The notes: a model not told the origin generated them from the sequence alone. A stretch of DNA of 64,000 nt from JANQMX01 sp965247175 (GCA_965247175.1 OZ252006.1:2790001-2854000); one strand, 5' to 3'. Counted from the first letter of the stretch, positions 52,017 to 60,494 are shown. Numbers and translations: made by a program.

Positions 52017-52505
52017 ATGAATACGATTGAGCAGCTCGAAAAAGAGCAGATCGACCAAGCCACCTCCGACCGCCCGGTCCCGGCCTTTGCGCCCGGTGAC
52101 ACGCTGCGGATCAACGTGAAGGTGATCGAGGGCTCGCGCGAGCGTCTCCAGGCCTTCGAAGGCGTCTGCATCGCGCGCAAGAACCGCGGCATCAACTCCT
52201 CCTTCACGGTCCGCAAGATCTCCTACGGCGAAGGTGTCGAGCGCGTCTTCCCGCTTTACAGCCCGCGCATCGACTCCATCCAGGTGGTGCGCCGCGGCGA
52301 CGTCCGGCGGGCCAAGCTCTACTACCTGCGCGGCCGCACCGGTAAGGCGGCGCGTATCGCCGAGAAGACCACCGGCTACGCCGGCAAGATCTCACAGAAC
52401 GAGCGGGTCGCCGCCCAGGCCGCCAAGAAGGCTGCCAGCAAGGCCGCCAAGGACGCCGCAAAGGCCGCACCGGCCGAGGCAGCCCCCGAAGCCGCACCCG
52501 AATAG
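52017..52505 (+). CDS. rplS: 50S ribosomal protein L19 with basic tail
   Basis: L19 sits at the 30S-50S interface. Core residues 1 to about 125 show FAPGDTLRINVKVIEGSRERLQAFEG, RKNRGINSSFTVRKISYGEGVERVFPLYSP and VVRRGDVRRAKLYYLRGRTGKAARI. The C-terminal extension (about 135-162) is Ala/Lys-rich, then Ala/Pro/Glu-rich, making 162 residues against the usual 115-130. Last gene of the operon, followed by a terminator. Confidence 0.97.
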   Translation: MNTIEQLEKEQIDQATSDRPVPAFAPGDTLRINVKVIEGSRERLQAFEGVCIARKNRGINSSFTVRKISYGEGVERVFPLYSPRIDSIQVVRRGDVRRAKLYYLRGRTGKAARIAEKTTGYAGKISQNERVAAQAAKKAASKAAKDAAKAAPAEAAPEAAPE

Positions 52506-52533
52506 GCAACAGAGCTTCGGAGTTCCAGCGTTT

Positions 52534-52560
52534 AGGCCCGCACTTCGGCGGGCCTTTCCT
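52534..52560 (+). terminator. rho-independent terminator after rplS
   Basis: Stem AGGCCCGC/GCGGGCCT (52534-52541 with 52548-52555) with a six-base loop and a TTCCTT tail, 28 bases after the L19 stop. It closes the ffh operon. Confidence 0.8.
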
Positions 52561-52613
52561 TATGTAGATGACCGTCAAGACTGCCGACCTAAGCCGGCTT
52601 TGAGAGGTCACCA

Positions 52614-53408
52614 ATGGCTGAGACGACGGACCCCGAATTCGACGCGCCTCTGACCCGAATTGAGCCCGACGACCGTCTCGTGGTTCTTGCCCGGACGATA
52701 CAAGTGCCGCACACGGGAGCGGAAGCCGCGCTCAAAGACGCCGCTGTCAACGGAGGACGCTTTGGCGAGGCATGCCTCGGTCAGGCGCTCTATCGGCACC
52801 GCTCCATTTTTCAGAACGCTTCAGAAGCGCCCGTCTGGAGCCATCTTGAGCTCAGCTACTTTCGGCACTCGGTTCCTGCAGATGCCGTCCGCGAACTGGT
52901 CGACGAGCCGCGTGCGGCCGAGACGGGCCTGCTGCGCGCGGAGATTCTTCTGACCACTCCCTCGTCCTTCGTCCTGCCGCGCGACTGGCAGGGCTCCGCC
53001 GATCGGCCGGAACGGCAGGCGTCATTGGAGTACATCCAGGTGCATCCGGCCCATCTCGACGCATACCGGGAGGTCATGCGGGACTATTGCGGTCCTGCCG
53101 CCACGAAGCTTGTGCGGGCGGGCCGGTTCGGAACCTTCAGGGCCATGGAGACGGCGGCGGTACTCTATCATGACCCGAAGCTGACGATCGGCTGGAACCA
53201 GATTCATCTCTGCGAGCTAGCGCCCGACGGCTTTCGCGGCTTCGGCGCGGAATTCGAAGCCGCACTGCGGGCGGATGCGCGGGACGCACCCGACACGTCA
53301 GGTGTCTTCGCCGGCCTCGACCCTATGCGAAGGGTTCCCCGCTGGACCTTCAACGACCCCGTCGTGGAGGCGGACGCTGCGCTCGCACTGGAAGGCAGCC
53401 CAGGCTGA
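52614..53408 (+). CDS. hypothetical protein, possible two-domain dimeric alpha/beta barrel
   Basis: A 264-residue soluble protein I do not recognise with certainty. The C-terminal half has SLEYIQVHPAHLDAYREVMRDYCGPAATKLVRAGRFGTF, and TIGWNQIHLCELAPDGFRGF resembles segments of ferredoxin-like (Dabb/EthD-type) barrels, so a small-molecule-related role is possible but unproven. No signal peptide. It precedes the inserted hydrolase gene. Its last few codons appear to have a degenerate copy just before the enolase-superfamily gene (about 54805-54821), which suggests that the two genes were once direct neighbours. Confidence 0.6.
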   Translation: MAETTDPEFDAPLTRIEPDDRLVVLARTIQVPHTGAEAALKDAAVNGGRFGEACLGQALYRHRSIFQNASEAPVWSHLELSYFRHSVPADAVRELVDEPRAAETGLLRAEILLTTPSSFVLPRDWQGSADRPERQASLEYIQVHPAHLDAYREVMRDYCGPAATKLVRAGRFGTFRAMETAAVLYHDPKLTIGWNQIHLCELAPDGFRGFGAEFEAALRADARDAPDTSGVFAGLDPMRRVPRWTFNDPVVEADAALALEGSPG

Positions 53409-53515
53409 GCCGCCTCTCATCTGCTGGCATGCCCGCGACCATCACCGTCTGGCCAGTCATCCTGATCGGCCTCACGAAGAAAGACGGGGTGGTCGGCCGC
53501 ACACATACTCGTTAG
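53403..53515 (+). repeat. left copy of the duplicated hypothetical-end/enolase-start junction
   Basis: 53403-53425 matches 54817-54839 at 20 of 23 bases, including the stop of the hypothetical gene. 53432-53503 matches the beginning of the enolase-superfamily gene at about 54960-55031. About 110 bases present in the right copy, including the enolase start codon, are missing here. Confidence 0.8.
53429..53515 (+). pseudogene. 5' fragment of the enolase-superfamily gene
   Basis: A 28-codon open frame reading MPATITVWPVILIGLTKKDG and then VVGRTHTR and a stop, clearly related to residues 28-51 of the intact gene at 54877 (ATITAWPVILIDLTTKEG, then VVGR). It lacks the real N-terminus and everything after GVVGR. 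It marks the left edge of a segment carrying the secreted hydrolase gene. Confidence 0.83.
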
Positions 53516-53524
53516 GTTAGAAAA

Positions 53525-54766
53525 ATGCACAACTCTACGACGATTGCAGCCATCCTTCTCGCCACGGCCGGGACGTTTGCTCCGGCTCTGGCCGATGAAG
53601 CGATTGGGCTATTCGAAACGCCAGCCTTTGCAAGTCAGGCCCGTGCGGGAGCTGCTGCCGATGCGGCAGCGGCTTTGGCACTCAGCGACGTTGAGAGCCT
53701 TCGCACGCAACTCCCGGTGACGATCCCGACGGACCCACCCAATGGCGGTCCCCACGCTCTCGATGCGCTGATCTACTCGCCAGCCAATGCGTCTGAGGAC
53801 CATCGCCACCCGCTTATCGTGATCACCCACGGCAATCCAAGGGATACGAGCACGCAACGTTCAACGCGCCTTCACCGCTACGGCCACCTAGCCGAAGAGT
53901 TTGCCCGCCGCGGCTATATCGCGGCCGTGGTGGCGCGCCGAGGCTTCGCTCGGTCCTCGGGGCACTACACTGGATGGTACGGGCAATGTGACACCGTCGA
54001 CGCGGACGGCTACGAGCGTGCCGGTCGGACCGGAGCACAGGATCTTCGCGCGGCTCTAACGGCGTTGGCGAACGACCCGAGGGTCGATCCGGACCGGACG
54101 CTGGTCCTTGGTATCTCTGGCGGCGGCTTTGCCGCCCTGGCGCTTGCCTCCGAGCCCGACCCGCCTCGCGGCGTGATCGCCTTCGCCCCGGGCCGAGGCT
54201 CTGTCCGTGACGGCGAGAACTGCAATGCCGACGCTCTGGCTGGGGCGTTCGAGCGCTTCGGCACGCCCAGCGCTAGCCCCTCTCTTTGGCTTTATTCGAC
54301 CACGGACCGTTTCTTCGGACCCGATATGGTTCATCGGCACTTCGACGCCTTCGAAGGCCCTGCTCGCTTGGTGATGACTGGGCCGATCTTGCATGCCGAA
54401 GACGGGCACCGTCTCTTTCAGCGCGGCAACACGGCCCTGTGGCGCCCCGCCATTGACGCATTTCTCAGAGACATTGGGATGCCAACCTGGGATGCGCCGC
54501 CCCCTGACCCCACGGACCAGAATCTGCCGGCACCGGACGGCCTGACGGAATTGGGGCTCAAGGCTTGGCAGGAGTTCCTGGGCTCGGAGGTTACCCGTGC
54601 TTTTGCCATCGGGCCCGAGGGACGTTTCGGCTGGGCATCGGCGTACCGCAACGCGCGTGTCGCCGAGCGCCGCGCACTCCAGGCCTGCAACGAAGGTTCA
54701 CAGAGCGAACGACCCGAGGTCGAGGACGTATGTGAAATTCACCGAACCGACACGCAGCACCAGTAG
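53525..54766 (+). CDS. secreted alpha/beta hydrolase (dienelactone-hydrolase-like)
   Basis: A 413-residue exported hydrolase. Signal peptide MHNSTTIAAILLATAGTFAP, cut near ALADE. The alpha/beta core has the oxyanion region PLIVITHGNPRD, the nucleophile elbow LGISGGGFAALAL (GxSGG) near residue 198, and a likely catalytic histidine in ILHAEDGHRLF. The C-terminal 80 residues contain AIGPEGRFGWASAYRNARVAE, a segment seen in periplasmic stress-like or DUF-type tails. Substrate unknown. It is bracketed by diverged copies of a host gene junction, so it was probably acquired by transfer. Confidence 0.82.
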   Translation: MHNSTTIAAILLATAGTFAPALADEAIGLFETPAFASQARAGAAADAAAALALSDVESLRTQLPVTIPTDPPNGGPHALDALIYSPANASEDHRHPLIVITHGNPRDTSTQRSTRLHRYGHLAEEFARRGYIAAVVARRGFARSSGHYTGWYGQCDTVDADGYERAGRTGAQDLRAALTALANDPRVDPDRTLVLGISGGGFAALALASEPDPPRGVIAFAPGRGSVRDGENCNADALAGAFERFGTPSASPSLWLYSTTDRFFGPDMVHRHFDAFEGPARLVMTGPILHAEDGHRLFQRGNTALWRPAIDAFLRDIGMPTWDAPPPDPTDQNLPAPDGLTELGLKAWQEFLGSEVTRAFAIGPEGRFGWASAYRNARVAERRALQACNEGSQSERPEVEDVCEIHRTDTQHQ

Positions 54767-54876
54767 CGCCGTCAGAGAACGCAGCCTCGGGCTCACGTGG
54801 GTCGAAAGGCAACGCGGGCTGAACCGCTTCTCGTCTGCTAAGCTGACCTGACCCTAGCGACCAAGAGACGAGCCCT
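54767..54876. repeat. right copy of the duplicated junction upstream of the enolase-superfamily gene
   Basis: This 110-base spacer holds 54817-54839, which matches 53403-53425, preceded by what reads as a degenerate end of the hypothetical gene (GSKGNAG and stop, against ALEGSPG and stop). It is the mirror of the left copy: here the downstream gene is intact and the upstream gene is a fragment. Confidence 0.65.
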
Positions 54877-55977
54877 ATGACCAAGCCCGGCCAGACCCTG
54901 GAGAGCCTGCGTGCCCGCCCGCTGCTGCTGCCGTTGGAGCGGCCGATCGTGGCGCGCATCGCGACGATCACGGCCTGGCCGGTCATCCTGATCGATCTGA
55001 CGACGAAAGAGGGTGTGGTCGGCCGCGCCTATCTCGAGCCCTACATCCCCAAGTCCATGCGTTACCTGGTGCCCATGCTGGAAGACCTGGGCGAGGCACT
55101 GAAGGGGCAACCCTTGGCGCCGGTCGAGCTCTTCCAGGCCGCCCGCAAGAGCCTGCATTTCGTCGGCTACGAGGGGCTCAGCATGATCGCCGCCTCCGGC
55201 CTCGACATGGCCGTTTGGGATGCCGTGGCCAGGGCCGCCGAGCAGCCGCTCTGCCGCCTCTTGGGCGGCACCCCCGGCCCGGTGCCGGCCTACAACAGCA
55301 ACGGCCTTTGGCTGAAACCGCCCGCAGAGGTCGCCGAGGAGGCCTTGGAACTGCGGGACGAAGGCGGCTTCACGGGCCTCAAGTTGCGCCTCGGCCGCAC
55401 GCGCCTGGCCGACGACCTGGCGACCGTCGCCGCCGTGCGCGATGCGGTTGGCGACGAGATGGCGCTGATGGTCGACTTCAACCAGGGACTCGACCTTGCT
55501 GAGGCGCTGACCCGCTGCCACGCCATCGACCAGCTCGGGCTCACCTGGATCGAGGAGCCGTTGCTCTACGACGACTACGCCGGCCACGCCCGGCTGGCCC
55601 GGGACCTGGCCACCCCCATCATGCTGGGCGAGAACTTCTACGGCCCCCGCGAGTTGGCCAAAGCGCTGGAGGCGCAGGCCTGCGACCTGGTGATGCCCGA
55701 CTTCATGCGCATCGGCGGCGTGACCGGCTGGCAGCGCGCGGCCGCCATCGCCGGCGCGGCGGGCATTCCCATCTCGACCCACCTCTACCCCGAGGTCGCG
55801 GCCCATGTGATGCGGGTCAGCGAAACCGCCCACTGGCTTGAGTGGCAGGACTGGGTCGATCCGCTGCTGCAAGAGCCTTACGAGATCAAGGACGGTCAGC
55901 TCCTGGTGCCGGAGCGTCCCGGCCTGGGCCTGGACTGGAACGAGGAGGCGGTCCGCCGCTTCGCCTGGCAGGGCTGA
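54877..55977 (+). CDS. enolase-superfamily enzyme (mandelate racemase/muconate lactonizing type)
   Basis: A 366-residue member of the enolase superfamily, which abstracts a proton alpha to a carboxylate with magnesium. Metal and acid/base residues: FTGLKLRLGRTRLADDL (KLR, the KxK/KxR base), LMVDFNQGLDLAEAL (first metal Asp), TWIEEPLLYDDYAGHARLA (Glu) and MLGENFYGP (Glu), with a barrel histidine in ISTHLYPEV as in mandelate racemase. Substrate not deducible. Its 5' region is partly duplicated at 53429. Confidence 0.88.
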   Translation: MTKPGQTLESLRARPLLLPLERPIVARIATITAWPVILIDLTTKEGVVGRAYLEPYIPKSMRYLVPMLEDLGEALKGQPLAPVELFQAARKSLHFVGYEGLSMIAASGLDMAVWDAVARAAEQPLCRLLGGTPGPVPAYNSNGLWLKPPAEVAEEALELRDEGGFTGLKLRLGRTRLADDLATVAAVRDAVGDEMALMVDFNQGLDLAEALTRCHAIDQLGLTWIEEPLLYDDYAGHARLARDLATPIMLGENFYGPRELAKALEAQACDLVMPDFMRIGGVTGWQRAAAIAGAAGIPISTHLYPEVAAHVMRVSETAHWLEWQDWVDPLLQEPYEIKDGQLLVPERPGLGLDWNEEAVRRFAWQG

Positions 55978-56084
55978 AGCCCCGCATCTGCGAGGCCCTG
56001 CCATGCCGCGCCGTCGCCTTGCGTCCCCGGCACTCTGCGCTATTTTTCGGTCTCTGTTCGAATACCCTTGAGGAAGTCCGCGAA

Positions 56085-57491
56085 ATGGCCGCGCCGCGCA
56101 CGCTGTACGACAAGATCTGGGATAGCCACCTGGTGCACGACATGGAGGACGGCACCTGCGTCCTCTACATCGACCGGCACCTGGTCCACGAGGTGACCAG
56201 CCCGCAAGCCTTCGAAGGCCTGCGCCTGGCCGGACGCAAGGTGCGCCGGCCCGAGGCCACCCTGGCGGTGCCCGATCACAACGTCCCGACCAGCGACCGC
56301 ACCGCCGGCATCGCCGAAGAGGACAGCCGCATCCAGGTCGAGACCCTGGCCAAGAACGCCGCGGACTTCGGCGTCCCCCATATCGACATGAACGATATCC
56401 GCCAGGGCATCGTCCACATCATCGGCCCGGAGCAGGGCTTCACCCTGCCGGGCATGACCATCGTCTGCGGCGACTCCCATACCTCGACCCACGGCGCCTT
56501 CGGCTCGCTCGCCTTCGGCATCGGCACCAGCGAGGTGGAGCATGTTCTGGCCACTCAGACCCTGCTGCAACGGCGGGCCAAGAACATGCGCATCACCGTC
56601 GACGGTGAGCTTCCCGTGGGCATCACCGCCAAGGATCTCATCCTCGCCATCATCGGCAAGATCGGCACCGCCGGCGGCACGGGACATGTGATCGAGTACG
56701 CCGGAGACGCCATCATGGGGCTCTCCATGGAAGGGCGCATGACCGTCTGCAACATGTCGATCGAGGCCGGCGCGCGGGCCGGCCTGATCGCGCCGGACGA
56801 GACTACCTTCGAGTACCTTAAGGGGCGGCCGTTGACGCCCAAGGCCGGCGCCTGGGAGCAGGCGGTGGCCCACTGGCGCCAACTCCCCTCCGACCCCGGC
56901 GCACAGTACGACAAGGAGGTCACCCTCTCGGTCGCCGAGATCGCGCCACAGGTGACCTGGGGCACCAGCCCGGAGGACGTGCTGCCCATTACCGGGGCCG
57001 TGCCGCATCCGGAGAGTGCCGAGGACGCGCAGAAGCAGCAGTCGATCAAGCGCTCGCTCGATTACATGGGTCTCGAGGCCGGCACGCCGCTGACCGAGGT
57101 GCCCATCGACACGGTCTTCATCGGCTCCTGCACCAACGGCCGCATCGAGGACCTGCGCGCCGTGGCCGAGGTCGCCAAAGGCCGCAAGGTGGCCGAGCAT
57201 GTGCGGGCCATGGTGGTGCCCGGCTCCGGCCTCGTGAAAGAGCAGGCGGAGGACGAGGGCATCGACGAGGTGCTGAAGGAGGCCGGCTTCGACTGGCGCG
57301 AGCCCGGCTGCTCCATGTGCCTCGCCATGAACCCCGACAAGCTGAAGCCCGGCGAGCGCTGCGCGTCCACCTCCAACCGCAACTTCGAGGGCCGCCAGGG
57401 CCCCGGCGGGCGCACCCACCTGCTCAGCCCCGGCATGGCCGCTGCCGCCGCCATCAAGGGCCGCCTCGCCGACGTGCGGGAGTTCCACTGA
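56085..57491 (+). CDS. leuC: 3-isopropylmalate dehydratase large subunit
   Basis: Aconitase-family Fe-S subunit that, with LeuD, isomerises 2- to 3-isopropylmalate in leucine synthesis. The start is ATG 56085 (MAAPRTLYDKIWDSHLV), with the frame open upstream. Features over 468 residues: VCGDSHTSTHGAFGSLAFGIGTSEVEH, GSCTNGRIEDLRAVAEV with one cluster cysteine, and GCSMCLAMNPDKL with the other two. leuD is not next to it; the following gene is an epoxide-hydrolase-like one. Confidence 0.97.
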   Translation: MAAPRTLYDKIWDSHLVHDMEDGTCVLYIDRHLVHEVTSPQAFEGLRLAGRKVRRPEATLAVPDHNVPTSDRTAGIAEEDSRIQVETLAKNAADFGVPHIDMNDIRQGIVHIIGPEQGFTLPGMTIVCGDSHTSTHGAFGSLAFGIGTSEVEHVLATQTLLQRRAKNMRITVDGELPVGITAKDLILAIIGKIGTAGGTGHVIEYAGDAIMGLSMEGRMTVCNMSIEAGARAGLIAPDETTFEYLKGRPLTPKAGAWEQAVAHWRQLPSDPGAQYDKEVTLSVAEIAPQVTWGTSPEDVLPITGAVPHPESAEDAQKQQSIKRSLDYMGLEAGTPLTEVPIDTVFIGSCTNGRIEDLRAVAEVAKGRKVAEHVRAMVVPGSGLVKEQAEDEGIDEVLKEAGFDWREPGCSMCLAMNPDKLKPGERCASTSNRNFEGRQGPGGRTHLLSPGMAAAAAIKGRLADVREFH

Positions 57492-57533
57492 GGACAAGCC
57501 GGCTGTCCCTGAGACGGCCCGGGTCTAGCCAGG

Positions 57534-58676
57534 ATGACCGACGGCGCGGACTTGGCTGACAGGCTCCTCCCCGAAGGGATCCGCTCGCGCTTCGTCGAAG
57601 ACGTCAACGGCCTGCGCATGCACATCCTGGAGGCCGGATTCGCGCCGGCCGGGCGACCCTGCCTGCTGCTGCTCCACGGCTTTCCCGAGCTGGCCTTCAG
57701 TTGGCGGGAGGTCATGCTCCCCTTGGCCGAGGCCGGCTTCCACGTGGTCGCGCCCGACCAGAGAGGCTACGGCCGGACCAGCGGCTGGGACCCGAACTAC
57801 GACGGCGACCTCGCCTCCTTCCGCCTGCTCAACATCGTGCAGGATGCCATGGCGCTGCTGGCACGGATGGAACGCCGCAAGGTCGCAGCGGTGATCGGGC
57901 ACGACTTCGGCTCCTTCGTCGCCGCCTACTGCGCGCTGGTGCGGCCCGACGTCTTTCCCGCCGTGGCGCTGATGAGCGCGCCCTTCGACGGCGCCCCGGC
58001 CCTGCCGTTCGGTGAGGTGGCCCAGCCGGCAGTGCCCGATATCCATGCCGCCCTGGCCAGGCTGGCGCCGCCGCGCAAGCACTATCAGTGGTACTACGGT
58101 GAGCGGGGGGCCGACGCCGAGATGCGCGACCCGCCCGAGGGCATCGCTGCCTTCCTGCGCGCCTACTTCCACGTCAAGAGCGCCGACTGGCCCGGCAACG
58201 CCCCCTATCCGCTCGCCGGCTGGACCGCGGAGGAGCTGGCCAAGCTGCCGACCTACTATGTCATGGAGCACGACAAGGGCATGGCGGAGACCGTCGCGCC
58301 CCACATGCCCTCGGCGGCCGAGGTCGCCGCCTGCCGCTGGCTGCCGGAAGAGGCGCTCGAATACTACGCCGACGCCTTCGGCCGCACCGGCTTTCAGGGC
58401 GGGCTCAACTGGTACCGCTGCATGACCGGCGCCGCGCAGGCGCAGGACCTGCGTCTCTTCGCCGGGCGCCGCATCGAGGTTCCGGCCTGCTACATCGCCG
58501 GGGCGCAGGACTGGGGCATCTATCAGAAGCCCGGCGCCTTCGAAACGATGCAGCGCGAGGCCTGCAGCGACATGCGAGGCTGCACCCTCATCGAGGGGGC
58601 CGGCCATTGGGTGCAGCAGGAGCAACCCGGCAAGACGGCCGAAGCGCTGATCGCGTTCCTGAAGACCCTGCGGTGA
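57534..58676 (+). CDS. alpha/beta hydrolase, epoxide-hydrolase-like
   Basis: A 380-residue cytosolic hydrolase. The oxyanion/cap motif HGFPELAFSWREVM near residue 45 is the HGxP of epoxide hydrolases and haloalkane dehalogenases. The nucleophile is aspartate in VIGHDFGSFVAAYCAL, and the histidine base in EGAGHWVQQEQPGK. An Asp nucleophile rules out an ordinary esterase. Two lid tyrosines could be in YYG/YYAD segments. 3' end close to the RNA ligase gene (13 bases), suggesting co-transcription. Confidence 0.85.
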   Translation: MTDGADLADRLLPEGIRSRFVEDVNGLRMHILEAGFAPAGRPCLLLLHGFPELAFSWREVMLPLAEAGFHVVAPDQRGYGRTSGWDPNYDGDLASFRLLNIVQDAMALLARMERRKVAAVIGHDFGSFVAAYCALVRPDVFPAVALMSAPFDGAPALPFGEVAQPAVPDIHAALARLAPPRKHYQWYYGERGADAEMRDPPEGIAAFLRAYFHVKSADWPGNAPYPLAGWTAEELAKLPTYYVMEHDKGMAETVAPHMPSAAEVAACRWLPEEALEYYADAFGRTGFQGGLNWYRCMTGAAQAQDLRLFAGRRIEVPACYIAGAQDWGIYQKPGAFETMQREACSDMRGCTLIEGAGHWVQQEQPGKTAEALIAFLKTLR

Positions 58677-58689
58677 CGGAGCAAACCGC

Positions 58690-59508
58690 ATGGATCTCGT
58701 CAAGTTCCCGCGCACGCGGCACGTTGAAGGCTCGCGCCATCAGCTCGACGATCTGCACAACGACAAGCCCATCGCGGAGCTGATCGGCAAGCCGCTCGTG
58801 GTGACGGAGAAGCTGGACGGCGCCAACACCGGCCTGTCTTTCGCCGCGGACGGTTCGCTTCTGCTGCAGAGCCGGGGGCAGTACCTTTCGGGCGGGCCGA
58901 GAGAGCGGCACTTCGACCTGCTGAAGACCTGGGCCTACACCCACAGCGACCGCCTGCGTGCCATCCTCGGCAGTCGCTACGTCCTCTACGGCGAGTGGCT
59001 CTACGCCAAGCACACGGTCTTCTACGACCGCCTGCCGCACTACTTCCTGGAGTTCGACGTCCTCGACCGGGATTCTAGCCGCTTCCTCTCCACGGCGGCG
59101 CGGCGGCGTCTGCTCGCGGGCCTTCCCATCGTGCCGGCCCCGCAGATCTATGCCGGCGAGATCGGTTCGCTTGCCGAGCTGCAGAGCCTCATCGGCCAGT
59201 CCCCCTTCAAGTCGTCGACCTGGTGGGACTCCCTGATGGAGTCTGCGGCTCAGTCCGGGAACCGACCGGACTTCGTGGCCAAGCAGACGGAGAAGAGCGA
59301 CCTGGTCGAGGGCCTCTACCTGAAGCTGGAGGAGGGCGACGTCGTCGATGACCGCTTCAAGTTCGTGCGCGGCGACTTCCTGCAGGCCATCGAAGCGTCG
59401 GAGGGCCATTGGCAAGACCGTCCCATCCTGCCCAATCGCCTGGCCGAGGGCGTCGATATCTTTGCCGAGCGGCTCGGCCAGCCGGGCGCTTACGACGCGG
59501 CCCGCTAA
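58690..59508 (+). CDS. RNA ligase family protein (Rnl2-like nucleotidyltransferase)
   Basis: A 272-residue nucleotidyltransferase of the RNA ligase branch. Motifs in order: I TEKLDGANTG (Lys41, AMP attachment), Ia LQSRGQ, III YVLYGEWLYAKH, IIIa HYFLEFDVLDR, IV VEGLYLKLEEG, V FKFVRGDF. All catalytic elements appear intact. No domain beyond the ligase core is evident, and no kinase or phosphatase partner is adjacent. It could repair or join RNA; substrate unknown. The stop overlaps the convergent quinone oxidoreductase stop by four bases. Confidence 0.85.
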   Translation: MDLVKFPRTRHVEGSRHQLDDLHNDKPIAELIGKPLVVTEKLDGANTGLSFAADGSLLLQSRGQYLSGGPRERHFDLLKTWAYTHSDRLRAILGSRYVLYGEWLYAKHTVFYDRLPHYFLEFDVLDRDSSRFLSTAARRRLLAGLPIVPAPQIYAGEIGSLAELQSLIGQSPFKSSTWWDSLMESAAQSGNRPDFVAKQTEKSDLVEGLYLKLEEGDVVDDRFKFVRGDFLQAIEASEGHWQDRPILPNRLAEGVDIFAERLGQPGAYDAAR

Positions 59509-60494
59509 GGTATCAGGACAGTGGCGCCGAGGGTCTTGCCGCTTTCGATGGCGCGGTGGGCCTCGACGGCGTCCTTCAGCGGATACTCGTAGTTGATGTT
59601 GGCATCGAGGATGCCGTCGCCGATGGCCTGGAAGAGATCCCGCGCCGTCCACTCCAGGTCGGAGCGCTTGGCGACGTAGTGCATGATCGCAGGCCGCGTG
59701 ATGAAGAGCGAGCCGCGCCGGCCCAGGTCCTGGATGATGTCGACCGGGTCGGGCGGGCCGGAGACATGGCCGAAGGCCGCGCAGACCCCCATCAGCCGAA
59801 GGCAGTCCAGCGAGTCCTGCAGGGTGTCCTTGCCGATGGCCTCGTAGACCACCGCCGCACCCTCGCCGTCGGTCACCTCGCGCACCTTTTCGACGAAGCT
59901 CTCCTGCGAGCGCACCACCGGGTGATCGCAACCGGCGGCCCGGGCGGCCTCTGCCTTCTCTTCACTGCTCACGGTGCCGACGACGGTCGCGCCGAGCGCC
60001 TTGGCCCACTGGCAGAGAATGAGCCCCATCCCGCCGGCGGCGGCGTGCACCAGGATGGTGTCGCCGGGCTCAACCTTGTAGGTCCGGTGCAGCAGGTAGT
60101 GGGCGGTCATGCCCTTCATCAGCAGCGCCGCGACCTGGCGGTCGTCGAGCCCGTCGGGCAGATGCAGCAGCTTGTCCGCCGGGTAGTTACGTGCCTCGCT
60201 GTAGCTGCCGAGCGGCGGAATGCCGTAGGCGACCCGGTCGCCCGTGGCGAAGTCGGTGACGCCCTCGCCGACCCCCTCGACGACGCCGACCCCTTCGAAG
60301 CCGATCACCACCGGACAGGGCGGCACCGGCCAGGGATGGGAGATGCCGCCGCGATGGTAGGTGTCGGCAAAGTTGACGCCCACAGCCGTGTGTCGCAGCC
60401 GCACCTCGCCCGGGCCCGGGTCGGCGAGCGGCCAATCCTGCCAGCGCATGGCGTCCGGCGGTCCGAGCTGATGAATCACCTGTGCCTTCGGCAT
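59505..60494 (-). CDS. NADPH:quinone oxidoreductase (zeta-crystallin-like MDR)
   Basis: A 329-residue medium-chain dehydrogenase/reductase without the zinc-ligand pattern. N-terminal: RHTAVGVNFADTYHRGGISHPWPVP and PCPVVIGFEGVGVVEGVG. Cofactor site: VHAAAGGMGLILCQWAKALGATVVGTVSSEEKAE (AxxGxxG). The lack of catalytic-zinc cysteines and histidine favours quinone reduction. Probably the last gene of an operon with the DsbA/FrnE-like gene (25 bases upstream), GST and mdaB-like genes, all redox or electrophile enzymes. Confidence 0.92.
   Translation of the reverse strand: MPKAQVIHQLGPPDAMRWQDWPLADPGPGEVRLRHTAVGVNFADTYHRGGISHPWPVPPCPVVIGFEGVGVVEGVGEGVTDFATGDRVAYGIPPLGSYSEARNYPADKLLHLPDGLDDRQVAALLMKGMTAHYLLHRTYKVEPGDTILVHAAAGGMGLILCQWAKALGATVVGTVSSEEKAEAARAAGCDHPVVRSQESFVEKVREVTDGEGAAVVYEAIGKDTLQDSLDCLRLMGVCAAFGHVSGPPDPVDIIQDLGRRGSLFITRPAIMHYVAKRSDLEWTARDLFQAIGDGILDANINYEYPLKDAVEAHRAIESGKTLGATVLIP

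Noticed and set aside
53509..53515. GTTAGGT before the secreted hydrolase gene as an integron attC core
   Set aside because: It fits GTTRRRY, but no matching RYYYAAC partner or second core site follows the gene, and no integrase is present. The duplicated gene junction explains the insertion better.
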